Source of the DNA: Pseudomonadota bacterium
Lineage (GTDB): Bacteria > Pseudomonadota > Alphaproteobacteria > Rhodospirillales > Magnetospirillaceae
NCBI GenBank assembly: GCA_023426365.1
Contig: JAFAAW010000146.1
Location: 30,459-94,458, forward strand
Length of the DNA: 64,000 bases
Reading direction: 5' to 3'
Below the pieces are notes generated by a model. It worked only from the letters and a program-made list of their open reading frames with translations. It was not told where the DNA came from and made no database searches. Positions 36,950 to 48,509 of the stretch are shown here, piece after piece. Within the stretch, counting starts at the first letter, position 1. The number at the start of each line of letters is the position of its first letter. Both the position numbers and the translations under genes were made by a program.

Positions 36950-38754
36950 TGCGGCGCGTCCACGTCATGCCGTTCGGGACCACCATGGACGGAGGCGCGA
37001 CCCGCTTCCGGCTGTGGGCACCCGATTGCGGCGACGTGGCGCTGCACATCCCCGGCCGCGCCGACATCGCCATGGACCGCCAGGCCGACGGCTGGGTCGA
37101 GGCCAGCGTGCCGGGGGCGGGGGCGGGGACGCGCTATGGCTTTCGCGTCGGCGGGCTGGTGGTGCCCGACCCGGCCTCGCGCTATCAGCCCGACGACGTC
37201 CACGCCCTGTCCGAGGTGGTGGACCCGCTGGCCTTCGAATGGGGCGACGACCAATGGCCGGGCCGCCCGTGGGAAGAGGCGGTCATCTACGAGCTGCATG
37301 TGGGTACCTTCACCGAGGAGGGCACCTTTGCCGCCGCGCGGGCCAAGCTGGATTATCTGGCCGAATTGGGCGTCACCGCCATCGAGCTGATGCCGCTGGC
37401 AGAATTTCCCGGGGCGCGCGGCTGGGGCTATGACGGCGTGCTGCCCTTCGCCCCCGAATCCAGCTATGGCCATCCCGACGATCTCAAGGCGCTGGTGGAC
37501 GCCGCCCATGCCCGGGGGCTGATGGTGCTGCTGGACGTGGTCTACAACCATTTCGGCCCCGAGGGGAATTACCTGCACGCCACCGCCAAGCGCTTCTTCA
37601 CCCGCCGCCATCACACGCCGTGGGGACAGGCGATCAATTACGACGGCCGCGATGCCGGGCCGGTGCGCGAGTTCTTCATCCACAACGCGCTTTACTGGCT
37701 GACGGAATTCCACATGGACGGCCTGCGCCTGGATGCCGTGCACGCCATCAAGGACGACAGCGCCAAAAGCGTGCTGGAGGAGCTGGCCGAGCGCGCCCGC
37801 GCCGCGTGCGGGGACCGGCCCATCCATCTGGTGCTGGAAAACGACCACAATGCCGCCCACCTGCTGGGCCGCGACGGCAAGGGCCGGCCGCGCCACTATA
37901 CCGCCCAATGGAACGACGACATCCACCACGCGGCGCACCGCCTGCTGACCGACGAGAATGGCGGCTATTATCGCGACTACGCCCCCGATCCGCTGGCCCA
38001 TCTGGTGCGCTGCCTGACCGACGGCTTCGCCTATCAGGGCGAGCCGTCCGAGCATCGCGACGGCGCGCGCAGGGGCGAGCCGTCGCGCCATCTGCCGCCC
38101 ACCGCCTTCGTCTCGTTCCTGCAAAACCACGACCAGATCGGCAACCGGGCGCTGGGCGAGCGCCTCGACCGCCTGGCGCCATGGCCGGCGGTGCATGCAG
38201 CCACCGCGCTGTTGCTGCTGGCCCCCCAGGTGCCCCTGCTGTTCCAGGGCGAGGAATGGGGGGCGGGCACGCCGTTCCTGTATTTCTGCGATTTCGGCCC
38301 CGAACTGGCGCGCAAGGTGCGCGACGGGCGGCGGCGGGAATTCGCCCATTTCCCCCAGTTCCAGGGCGCCGGCGCCAAGACGGTGCCCGATCCGGTGGCG
38401 CCCGAGACCTTTGCCCTGTCGCGGCTGGACTGGGCCGAGGCGGCGACGCCGCCCCACGCCCATCGCATGCGCGAGGTTCGCCAGTTGCTGGCGCTGCGCC
38501 GGCGCGAGGTGGCGCCCCGTCTGGTCGGCATGACCGGCGGCACGGCCGTCGCCCAGATGCTGGGCGCGCGCGCGTTCCGCATCGACTGGCGGCTGGGCGA
38601 CGACAGCGTGCTGTCGGTGATCGCCAATTTCTCGGCGGTGCCGTTGCCCGGGATCGTTCCCGGCGGCGGCAGACTTCTGTACTCTACCTACGGAGGGGTT
38701 GGCGCCCTTCCGGCCTGGGGTTTGGACTGGTACCTGGACGACGGGGGGAAGTGA
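36949..38754 (+). CDS. treZ: Malto-oligosyltrehalose trehalohydrolase
   Basis: The 601-residue protein begins MRRVHVMPFGTTMDGGATRF, with an N-terminal beta domain up to about residue 100. The barrel follows: YELHVGTFTEEGTFAAA is typical of TreZ. Catalytic residues are D262 in GLRLDAVHAI, E297 in LVLENDHN and the Asp in FLQNHDQIGN near 390. It cuts the bond next to the trehalose end made by TreY and releases trehalose. It starts in the glgX stop (TGATG), and malQ starts directly after its stop, so the three genes are one translational unit. Confidence 0.94.
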   Translation: MRRVHVMPFGTTMDGGATRFRLWAPDCGDVALHIPGRADIAMDRQADGWVEASVPGAGAGTRYGFRVGGLVVPDPASRYQPDDVHALSEVVDPLAFEWGDDQWPGRPWEEAVIYELHVGTFTEEGTFAAARAKLDYLAELGVTAIELMPLAEFPGARGWGYDGVLPFAPESSYGHPDDLKALVDAAHARGLMVLLDVVYNHFGPEGNYLHATAKRFFTRRHHTPWGQAINYDGRDAGPVREFFIHNALYWLTEFHMDGLRLDAVHAIKDDSAKSVLEELAERARAACGDRPIHLVLENDHNAAHLLGRDGKGRPRHYTAQWNDDIHHAAHRLLTDENGGYYRDYAPDPLAHLVRCLTDGFAYQGEPSEHRDGARRGEPSRHLPPTAFVSFLQNHDQIGNRALGERLDRLAPWPAVHAATALLLLAPQVPLLFQGEEWGAGTPFLYFCDFGPELARKVRDGRRREFAHFPQFQGAGAKTVPDPVAPETFALSRLDWAEAATPPHAHRMREVRQLLALRRREVAPRLVGMTGGTAVAQMLGARAFRIDWRLGDDSVLSVIANFSAVPLPGIVPGGGRLLYSTYGGVGALPAWGLDWYLDDGGK

Positions 38755-40950
38755 ATGAACGCGGTGGAAGCTCTCGACCGGCTGGCGCAACTGGCCGGGA
38801 TCGAGGACGGCTGGTGGGATTTCTTCGGCCAATGGCGCCCGGTTTCGCCCGAAACCAAGAAAGCCTTTCTGACCGCCATGGGGTTCAAGGTCGAAACCGA
38901 GGCCGACATCCTCGCCAGCCTTGAGCGGCTGGACACCCGCCCCTGGCGCCGCTGGCTGGAGCCGGTGGCGGTGTTCGACACCACCTGGGGCGAGCCTTCA
39001 GTCACGCTGACCATTCCCGCCGCGCGCGACAAGGACCTGATCCAGTGGACGCTGGAGGAGGAAGACGGCGGCGTGCGCACCGGCGCCTTCCAGGTCGATA
39101 CCCTGCCGTGGGTCGAGGAACGCTGGCTGGGCGGCGCGCTGATCAAGCGCTGGCGCCTGATCCTGCCCGGCCTGCCGCCGGTGGGCTATCACCACCTGCG
39201 GCTGCGCGCCGGCGACGGCGCCGAGGCCGCCATGCAGGTGATCGTCGCCCCCGCCCGCGCCCATGTGCCGGCCGCCGTGGGCGACCGCGACGGCGTGTGG
39301 GGGCTGGCGACCCAGGTCTATGCCCTGCGCAGCGACAGCGATTGGGGCGTGGGCAGCTATGGCGCGCTGGCCGAACTGGCGGCGGGCGCCGCCCGGCTGG
39401 GCGCGGCGACCGTGGGCATCAACCCGCTGCACGCGCTGTTCCCTGCCCAGCCGCAGAAATTCAGCCCCTATGCGCCGTCGTCGCGCCGTTTCCTCAACGT
39501 CGCCTATCTGGACGTGGAAATGGTGCCGGAATTCAAGGAATGCCTCGAGGCCAAGCGCATGTTCGCCTCGCCGGGGTTCCAGGCCAATCTGGCGCGCGTG
39601 CGCGGCTATCCGCTGGTGGAATACGAGGATGTGGCCCGCCTGAGCCTGCCCATGCTGGAGGTGCTGTACCGCTGGTTCCGCGCCGAGCATCTGGCCAGCG
39701 GCGACCAGCGCGGCCGCGACTTCCGCGACTTCCAGCGCCAGGGCGGGCGCGCGGCGGAACTGTTCTGCACCTTCGAGGCGCTGCACGAGCGTTTCGTGCG
39801 CGACAACCGCCTCTCCTATTGGCGCCAGTGGCCCGAGGAATACCGCCATCCCGACAATCCGGCGGTGGCGCGCTTTGCCGAGGACAACCGCGAGCGGGTG
39901 GAGTTCTTCTGGTGGTTGCAGTTCCTGGCCGACCAGCAATTGGGCGCGGCCCATCGCGCGGGCCTGGACAACGGCGCCACCATCGGCCTCTATCGAGACC
40001 TGGGCGTCGGCATCGCCGGCGACGGCGCCGAGGCATGGCTGGAACAGGACAACCTGTCGCTGGGCGTGTCGGTGGGCGCGCCGCCCGACCCGCTGGCGCT
40101 CAAGGGCCAGGATTGGGGGCTGATCCCGTTCAACCCGCTGGCCCTGCGCGAGGCGGCCTATACCCCGTTCATCGGGGTCATGCGCGCCAACATGCGCCAT
40201 GCCGGCGCCTTGCGCCTGGACCACGCCATGGCGTTGCAGCGGCTGTATTGGGTGCCGCCGGGCGCCAGCGCCGACCAGGGCGCCTATGTTCGCTATCCGG
40301 TCGAGGATCTGTTCCGGCTGGTGGCGCTGGAATCGGTGCGCAATCGCTGTCTGGTGATCGGCGAGGACCTGGGCACCGTGCCCGAGGGCTTCCGCGAGCG
40401 CATGGACCGCACCGCCATCTTCGCCTATCGCGTGATGGTGTTCGAGCAAAAGGACGGCCGCTTCAAGGCGCCGGACGAGTTCGACGCCAATGCCCTGGCC
40501 ATCTTCGCCACCCACGACCTGCCCAGCGCGCGCGGCTATTGGAACGGCACCGATATCGGCAAGCGTGACAAGCTCGACCTTTATCCCCGTCCCGGCATGG
40601 CCGAGGAGGAACGGGCGGCCCGCCAGTCCGACCGCGAGAAGCTGGTGCGCGCCTTTGCCGCCCAGGGGCTGCTGCCGGCGGATTTCCCCGACCACGGCCC
40701 GCTGTCGGACAGCGATGCCGAACGGCTGGCCCAGGCCGCGCACCTTTACCTTGCGCGGGCGCGGTCGCGGCTGATGATGGTGCAGATCGAGGACATCCTG
40801 GCGCTGGACAGCCAGATGAACCTGCCCGGCACCACCGACCAGCATCCCAATTGGCGGCGGCGTTTCCCCGCCGACGTGGCAAAGGTGTTGGCCGATCCCC
40901 GGCTGGTGGCGCTGGCCGAACGCCTGAAGGAGGGGCGCGGGAACCGCTGA
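38755..40950 (+). CDS. malQ: 4-alpha-glucanotransferase (amylomaltase)
   Basis: The 731-residue GH77 enzyme has the catalytic Asp in GALRLDHAMALQRLYW, Glu in LVIGEDLGTVPEGFRERM and Asp in FATHDLPSARGYW. The N-terminal 165 residues form a starch-binding-like extension seen in long bacterial MalQ. It shuffles glucan segments between malto-oligosaccharides, turning short products of GlgX or TreZ into longer chains for GlgP or TreY. Its ATG is immediately after the treZ TGA, and its own stop is 42 bp before treY. Confidence 0.94.
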   Translation: MNAVEALDRLAQLAGIEDGWWDFFGQWRPVSPETKKAFLTAMGFKVETEADILASLERLDTRPWRRWLEPVAVFDTTWGEPSVTLTIPAARDKDLIQWTLEEEDGGVRTGAFQVDTLPWVEERWLGGALIKRWRLILPGLPPVGYHHLRLRAGDGAEAAMQVIVAPARAHVPAAVGDRDGVWGLATQVYALRSDSDWGVGSYGALAELAAGAARLGAATVGINPLHALFPAQPQKFSPYAPSSRRFLNVAYLDVEMVPEFKECLEAKRMFASPGFQANLARVRGYPLVEYEDVARLSLPMLEVLYRWFRAEHLASGDQRGRDFRDFQRQGGRAAELFCTFEALHERFVRDNRLSYWRQWPEEYRHPDNPAVARFAEDNRERVEFFWWLQFLADQQLGAAHRAGLDNGATIGLYRDLGVGIAGDGAEAWLEQDNLSLGVSVGAPPDPLALKGQDWGLIPFNPLALREAAYTPFIGVMRANMRHAGALRLDHAMALQRLYWVPPGASADQGAYVRYPVEDLFRLVALESVRNRCLVIGEDLGTVPEGFRERMDRTAIFAYRVMVFEQKDGRFKAPDEFDANALAIFATHDLPSARGYWNGTDIGKRDKLDLYPRPGMAEEERAARQSDREKLVRAFAAQGLLPADFPDHGPLSDSDAERLAQAAHLYLARARSRLMMVQIEDILALDSQMNLPGTTDQHPNWRRRFPADVAKVLADPRLVALAERLKEGRGNR

Positions 40951-40992
40951 CCCGCTTGCGGGTTGGGCAGGGGGCAAAGCGGAGGTCGCCCC

Positions 40993-43851
<2,859 letters not shown>

Positions 43852-43873
43852 TGCCGTTTTCGTTGCCGAATTG

Positions 43874-43889
43874 TTGCCGTTTGCGGCAA
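43874..43889. promoter_or_regulatory. Short inverted repeat between treY and glgP
   Basis: TTGCCG-TTTG-CGGCAA sits 20 bp after the treY stop, in an AT-richer gap with several further TTGCC/GGCAA words around it. It could be a weak terminator or an operator for glgP. A TTGACT box occurs later in the gap, but no good -10 follows it. Confidence 0.3.
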
Positions 43890-44030
43890 TTGCGCACAAA
43901 ATTGCCGCCGGGGCGTGAGTATTCCGTCAACGCATGCCCTTCGCCTCCATTTCGTGCATGAATCGCCTTGACTTGCCCGCTCCGACCGGGACACTCCCTA
44001 GGCGGTATTCCATAGGCGGAAGGACGAAGT

Positions 44031-46493
44031 ATGCGCCGTGTCGGCCCCCCCGTGGTCAAGCTCCTCGACGACGATGCGGAAAGCATCCGTTACAGTCTGG
44101 CCAGCCACCTGCTCTACTCCGTCGGCAAGGACCCGGTGAACGCGACCGCGCGCGACTGGTTCATGGCTGCGGCCTACACGGTGCGCGACCGCATCTCGGA
44201 ACGCTGGATGCCGACGCTGAACCGGTACTACGAAAAGGACCAGAAGCGCGTCTATTACATGTCCATGGAGTTCCTGATCGGGCGGACCTTGTCCAACGCC
44301 ATGATCTCGTTGGGCATCTACGACCAGGTCAAGGCCGCCATCGAGGACATGAACCTGGATTTCGACGAGATCGTCGGCTGGGAGGTCGAGGCCGCGCTGG
44401 GCAATGGCGGCCTGGGCCGCCTGGCCGCCTGCCTGCTCGATTCCATGGCCTCGCTGGACGTGGCCGGCTTCGGCTACGGCATCCGCTACGATTACGGCAT
44501 GTTCACCCAGCACGTCGAGCACGGCTGGCAGGTGGAAAGCCCCGAGAACTGGCTGCGCTACGGCAATCCGTGGGAGTTCCCGCGTCCGGGCGTCATCTAT
44601 CCGGTGCGTTTCGGCGGCCGCGTGGTGCATTACAAGGACGTCCTGGGCCAGACCCGCGCCCAATGGATGGACACCGAGGAAGTCATGGCCATGGCCTATG
44701 ACGTTCCCGTGCCCGGCTATGGCGGCAACACCGTCAACCACCTGCGCCTGTGGTCGGCCAAGTCCACCCGCGAATTCGACCTCAAGTACTTCAACGCCGG
44801 CAATTACATCGAGGCCGTGCGCGACAAGAACGAATCCGAGACGCTGTCCAAGGTGCTGTACCCCTCGGACATCACCTCGCGCGGCAAGGAACTGCGCTTC
44901 AAGCAGGAGTATTTCTTCGTCGCCGCCTCGATCCAGGACATCCTGGCGCGCTTCCGCAAGTCGCACAGCGACTGGGACAAGCTGCCGGACAAGGTGGCGG
45001 TCCAGTTGAACGACACCCACCCCGCGCTGGTGGTGGCCGAACTGATGCGCGTGCTGGTGGACGAACACCAGCTTGACTGGAACCGCGCCTGGGACCTGAC
45101 CCGGCGGTCGTGCGCCTACACCAACCACACCCTGCTGCCCGAGGCGCTGGAGACGTGGCCGGTGGACATGTTCGAGCGCATCCTGCCGCGCCACCTGGAA
45201 ATCGTGTTCCGCATCAACCACGAATTCCTGCAGGAGGTGCGGCACCGCCATCCCGGCGATTCCGACCTGCTGCGCCGGGTGTCGCTGGTGGGCGAGGATG
45301 GCGAGCGCCGGGTGCGCATGGCCCATCTGGCGGTGGTCGGCAGCCACAAGGTCAACGGCGTCGCCGCCATCCATACCGGCCTGATGAAATCCACCATTTT
45401 CTCGGATTTCGAGCATCTCAGCCCGGGCAAGATCAACAACAAGACCAACGGCGTCACCCCGCGCCGCTGGCTGCTGGCGGCCAATCCCGGCCTGTCCCAA
45501 TTGATCACCGACGCGGTGGGCGAGGGGTGGGTGACCCATCTCGACCGTCTCAAGGGGCTGGAGAAGCTGGCCGACGACCGCGCTTTCCACGCCAAGTTCG
45601 CCGCCGTCAAGCGCGCCAACAAGGAACACCTGGCCCAGGTCATCGGCCAGCGTCTGGGCGTGGACATCTCGGTGGATTCGCTGTTCGACGTCCAGATCAA
45701 GCGCATCCACGAATACAAGCGCCAGCTTCTGAACGTGCTGCACGTGGTGACGCGCTATGGGCGCATCCGCGCCAACCCGACGGTGGACGTGGTGCCGCGC
45801 ACGGTGATCATCGGCGGCAAGGCGGCGCCCGGCTACGTGGTGGCCAAGCTGATCATCAAGCTGATCAACGACGTGGCCGACGTGGTCAACAACGACCCGC
45901 TGGTGGGCGACAAGCTCAAGGTGGTGTTCGTGCCCAATTACAACGTCTCCACCGCCGAACTGGTGATGCCCGCGGCCGAGCTGTCCGAGCAGATCTCCAC
46001 CGCCGGCACCGAGGCGTCGGGCACCGGCAACATGAAGATGAGCATGAACGGCGCGCTGACCATCGGCACCTGGGACGGCGCCAACGTGGAAATCTGCGAG
46101 GAGGTGGGCGAGGAGAACATGTTCCTGTTCGGCCTCACCGCGCAGGAGGTGGCGCGGCGCCGCATGGATGGCTATGACCCGTGGGAGGCGATCAACGCCA
46201 ACGAGGACCTGAGAAAGGCGCTGGACATGATCGGCTCGGGCTATTTCTCGCCCGACCAGACCGACCGCTTCCGCCCGCTGGTGGACGCGCTGACCAATGG
46301 CGACCATTACCTGCTGACCGCCGATTATCCGCTCTACATGGCGGCGCAGGAGCGGGTGGACGCGCTTTACCGCGATCCTGAAGAATGGACCCGCAAGGCC
46401 ATCCTCAATGTGGCGCGCATGGGCAAGTTCTCCTCCGATCGGACGGTGGCGGAGTATGCCCGCGACATTTGGAACGTGGCGACCAGCAACTGA
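44031..46493 (+). CDS. glgP: Glycogen/maltodextrin phosphorylase
   Basis: The 820-residue GT35 protein has YYMSMEFLIGRTLSNAM at about 74-90, GNGGLGRLAAC, and the pyridoxal-phosphate motif EASGTGNMKMSMNGALTIG with the cofactor lysine at K669. It releases glucose-1-phosphate from alpha-1,4 chain ends, the main degradative exit from the pool served by the rest of the cluster. The length is typical. ATG at 44031 follows a 179-bp gap with likely promoter elements, so it may be separately transcribed. A strong terminator lies behind it. Confidence 0.96.
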   Translation: MRRVGPPVVKLLDDDAESIRYSLASHLLYSVGKDPVNATARDWFMAAAYTVRDRISERWMPTLNRYYEKDQKRVYYMSMEFLIGRTLSNAMISLGIYDQVKAAIEDMNLDFDEIVGWEVEAALGNGGLGRLAACLLDSMASLDVAGFGYGIRYDYGMFTQHVEHGWQVESPENWLRYGNPWEFPRPGVIYPVRFGGRVVHYKDVLGQTRAQWMDTEEVMAMAYDVPVPGYGGNTVNHLRLWSAKSTREFDLKYFNAGNYIEAVRDKNESETLSKVLYPSDITSRGKELRFKQEYFFVAASIQDILARFRKSHSDWDKLPDKVAVQLNDTHPALVVAELMRVLVDEHQLDWNRAWDLTRRSCAYTNHTLLPEALETWPVDMFERILPRHLEIVFRINHEFLQEVRHRHPGDSDLLRRVSLVGEDGERRVRMAHLAVVGSHKVNGVAAIHTGLMKSTIFSDFEHLSPGKINNKTNGVTPRRWLLAANPGLSQLITDAVGEGWVTHLDRLKGLEKLADDRAFHAKFAAVKRANKEHLAQVIGQRLGVDISVDSLFDVQIKRIHEYKRQLLNVLHVVTRYGRIRANPTVDVVPRTVIIGGKAAPGYVVAKLIIKLINDVADVVNNDPLVGDKLKVVFVPNYNVSTAELVMPAAELSEQISTAGTEASGTGNMKMSMNGALTIGTWDGANVEICEEVGEENMFLFGLTAQEVARRRMDGYDPWEAINANEDLRKALDMIGSGYFSPDQTDRFRPLVDALTNGDHYLLTADYPLYMAAQERVDALYRDPEEWTRKAILNVARMGKFSSDRTVAEYARDIWNVATSN

Positions 46494-46505
46494 TTGACCT
46501 TTAGG

Positions 46506-46555
46506 GTGGGGGGATTAGCCATCTGAACAGCAGGTGGATAATTCCCCCACTTTTT
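46506..46555 (+). terminator. Intrinsic terminator after glgP
   Basis: GTGGGGGGATT pairs with AATTCCCCCAC around a central internal loop and is followed by TTTTT, 13 bp beyond the glgP stop. It marks the end of the storage-carbohydrate cluster. Confidence 0.72.
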
Positions 46556-46595
46556 ACCGGGTGTTAGTCTTTCCCCCCAACGCAAAGGGTGGGGT

Positions 46596-46820
46596 ATGAC
46601 CATGACCCGGTGGCAGGAAATCCGCCAGTTGGCGACCATCATCGAGGACGAGGCCGAGGGGCGGCTCATCGATCGCGATCTGGCGGTGGCACTGGCCCGC
46701 CGGCTGGCCCGGCAACACCCGCACATCGAAGCCAGCATGGCGCTGATCGTCGATCGCCTTGACGGTCGCGCGGCCCGCGGCGCCGTCAAAAAACCGTCCG
46801 TTGCGGCGCGCTGTTGCTGA
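46596..46820 (+). CDS. Small helical protein, first of a tandem paralogous pair
   Basis: The 74-residue protein starts MTMTRWQEIRQLATIIEDEAEG and is mostly alpha-helical, charged and without signal or membrane segments. Residues about 5-56 align to the next protein: R-x-E-I-R at the start, D/NEA-x-GR, D-x-A/H and L-I-x-RL/ERL at the end. The family is unknown to me. AAGGGTGGGG precedes the first ATG at 46596; an ATG two codons later is possible. It begins 40 bp after the glgP terminator. Confidence 0.7.
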   Translation: MTMTRWQEIRQLATIIEDEAEGRLIDRDLAVALARRLARQHPHIEASMALIVDRLDGRAARGAVKKPSVAARCC

Positions 46821-46855
46821 TCCCACAGTCCGGTTGTTCCAAGGGAGATGTCGCC

Positions 46856-47041
46856 ATGGACTATCGCCTGCACGAAATCCGCGTGTTGTCGGAAATGCTG
46901 GAGAACGAGGCCTCGGGCCGTCCCTTCGACCGCGCGCACGCCCATCGCCTGGCCTCGGCCCTGGCCGAACACCAGCCCGAGATCAGCAACACCATGCGCC
47001 TGATCTGCGAGCGCCTGAAGCAGGGCGACGTCCGCAGCTAG
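46856..47041 (+). CDS. Small helical protein, second of a tandem paralogous pair
   Basis: The 61-residue protein starts MDYRLHEIRVLSEMLENEAS and resembles the previous gene over most of its length (EIR-L, E-EA-GR, D-AHA, RLICERL). AAGGGAG lies eight bases before the ATG. The two genes are 35 bp apart and probably co-transcribed. Role unknown; tiny two-helix pairs can act as regulators or adaptors, but nothing here proves this. The TAG stop starts copy B of the 3'-UTR repeat. Confidence 0.7.
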   Translation: MDYRLHEIRVLSEMLENEASGRPFDRAHAHRLASALAEHQPEISNTMRLICERLKQGDVRS

Positions 47042-47180
47042 ACCGTGATGCCCAAAATGTGCATCACGGCCTACCGCTTGTCATTTTTGCCCTCGCCGGG
47101 CGCGGCCTCCGGCCACTTGGCCGCGCCCGCAATGGGCGCCAGAGCAACGCGCCTCATATTTAAGGCGCGTTGCTATATGG
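47039..47180 (+). repeat. 3'-UTR repeat element, copy B (behind the small paralog pair)
   Basis: From the TAG stop there are three stems: CCGTGATG/CATCACGG (47043-47050 with 47062-47069), then GGGCGCGGCC/GGCCGCGCCC (47098-47107 with 47119-47128, ten perfect pairs), then AGCAACGCGCCT/AGGCGCGTTGCT (47143-47154 with 47163-47174, twelve perfect pairs). TTTTTGCCCTCGCCGGGCGCG is the shared core. The first stem has different bases from the other copies but pairs exactly. Confidence 0.72.
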
Positions 47181-47355
47181 GGCGCGCAGCCCGGGTGCCG
47201 CCGGCCGGGCGGCGGCCCTGGCGGCGAGCGCTAAAGTGGGCGCACGGCCGCGACCTGTCGCCAGTGAGGCGGCAGCCAAGCGCGCGGAGGCGCGCGGCCG
47301 GCGAGGGCCAAACATAAAACCGGACCAGCGTGCGTCCTGTTCGACGCTCGATGGC
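47042..47355. other. 314-bp gap holding two facing repeat elements
   Basis: The gap between the converging small-protein pair and the lipoprotein gene contains no plausible gene. It is filled by copy B on the plus strand and copy C on the minus strand, head to head, so the whole gap is an arrangement of inverted hairpins. Confidence 0.65.
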
Positions 47356-47358
47356 CTA
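47210..47358 (-). repeat. 3'-UTR repeat element, copy C (behind the 126-residue lipoprotein gene)
   Basis: Read on the minus strand it begins at the lipoprotein TAG. It has CCATCGAGCGTC and GACGCACGCTGG (one mismatched pair), then TATGTTTGGCCCTCGCCGGC, GCGCGCCTCCGCGCGC as the second hairpin, and TTTAGCGCTCGCCGCC at the far end. Order and spacing match copies A and D. Confidence 0.7.
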
Positions 47359-47736
47359 GCGGCGGATGGGGGTGGGGGCGGGAACGAAGCCGATCAGGCG
47401 GTCGTTGCCCTGGTTATAGGGCTGCGAATAGCAGCTCGGGCGCGCCAGCGAGGCATAGCAGTACACCTGCTGCGGCGGGGCCGGCGGCGCTGGCCAGTCC
47501 ACGCACCACGCGCCTTCACGTTGCGCGCGCACGGTCGAGCAATCCTTGCCGGTGATCCAGGTGGCGACGTGGTCGCCCAGCGTCTTCTTGGTGTTGATGA
47601 CGCTGAGAACCTCCAGGTTGGCCAAGGTCGCGCCGATACCGGGCGGGTTGCCGCCGGGATACAGTTCTTCCTGGCCGACCCACATGCAGCCCGTCGCAGA
47701 GGCGGCCAGCGCCAGAACAGCAAGGCGTCCGATCAT
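47356..47736 (-). CDS. Small cysteine-rich lipoprotein of unknown function
   Basis: The 126-residue protein has a signal peptide with lipobox SATGC (Cys17). The mature part carries four cysteines (DCSTVR, AWCVDWP, VYCYA, PSCYS) that may pair in the periplasm, plus a proline-rich stretch PAPPAPPQQ and a C-terminal PAPTPIRR. I recognise no family. AGGGTC-type ribosome site lies before the ATG at 47736. The upstream region is shared with the divergent thioredoxin-like gene. Confidence 0.7.
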   Translation of the reverse strand: MIGRLAVLALAASATGCMWVGQEELYPGGNPPGIGATLANLEVLSVINTKKTLGDHVATWITGKDCSTVRAQREGAWCVDWPAPPAPPQQVYCYASLARPSCYSQPYNQGNDRLIGFVPAPTPIRR

Positions 47737-47871
47737 CTTCTATGACCCTTTTTGCCGATGCGCTATATTGTCCAGCCAAAGTCGCGGCCGGGTCAAAACA
47801 ATTCTCGGCTTCCGGCCGGCGCCGCTTTTTCCCCTTGCACGCCCCTTCCCCCTTGCATGAAGGAGAGAACG

Positions 47872-48429
47872 ATGGCGGTCGAAACGCCGATCTGCGATTT
47901 CGGATGGCCCGCTCCGGATTTCCGCCTGCCCGGCATCGACGGGCGCCAGTGGAGCCTGGCCGACGTGCGCGGCCCCAAGGGCACGCTGATCATGTTCATC
48001 TGCAATCACTGTCCCTATGTGCAGGCGGTGGCCGACCGGCTGGTGCGCGACGCCCGCGACCTCCAGGCCCTGGGGATCGGGGTGGCCGCCGTCATGTCCA
48101 ACGACACCGTGGCCTACCCCGAGGATTCGTTCGACAACATGGCAGGGTTCGCCGCCCGCCACGGTTTCACCTTTCCCTACCTGTTCGATGAAAGCCAGGA
48201 CGTGGCCCGCGCCTATGGCGCCGTGTGCACCCCGGATTTCTTCGGCTTCGATGCCGGCCTGGGCCTGCAATATCGCGGCCGGCTGGACGCGTCGCGCAAG
48301 GAGGCCGGGCCGGCCGACGCCCGGCGCGAGCTGTTCGAGGCCATGGCCCAGGTGGCGGACGGGGGCGTGGGGCCGGCCCGGCAGGTGCCGTCCATGGGCT
48401 GTTCCATCAAGTGGCGCCCGGCTGAGTGA
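47872..48429 (+). CDS. Thioredoxin-family (AhpC/TSA-like) protein with a CNHC site
   Basis: The 185-residue protein has a thioredoxin fold with FICNHCPYVQAVADRL near residues 43-58, giving C-N-H-C in place of CGPC. FRLPGIDGRQWSLADVRG is the peroxiredoxin-like opening and YGAVCTPDFFGFD a third Cys with the cis-proline region. There is no signal peptide, so it should act in the cytoplasm as an oxidoreductase of unknown target. ATG at 47872 follows AAGGAG; an upstream in-frame start is less well placed. Confidence 0.82.
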   Translation: MAVETPICDFGWPAPDFRLPGIDGRQWSLADVRGPKGTLIMFICNHCPYVQAVADRLVRDARDLQALGIGVAAVMSNDTVAYPEDSFDNMAGFAARHGFTFPYLFDESQDVARAYGAVCTPDFFGFDAGLGLQYRGRLDASRKEAGPADARRELFEAMAQVADGGVGPARQVPSMGCSIKWRPAE

Positions 48430-48509
48430 CGTTATAGCGCACGGCGGGGTTTGCCTCGCGCCGCTGCACGGACTATGTTACGCCGGTTCGATTTTCGGAG
48501 AGCCTTTCC

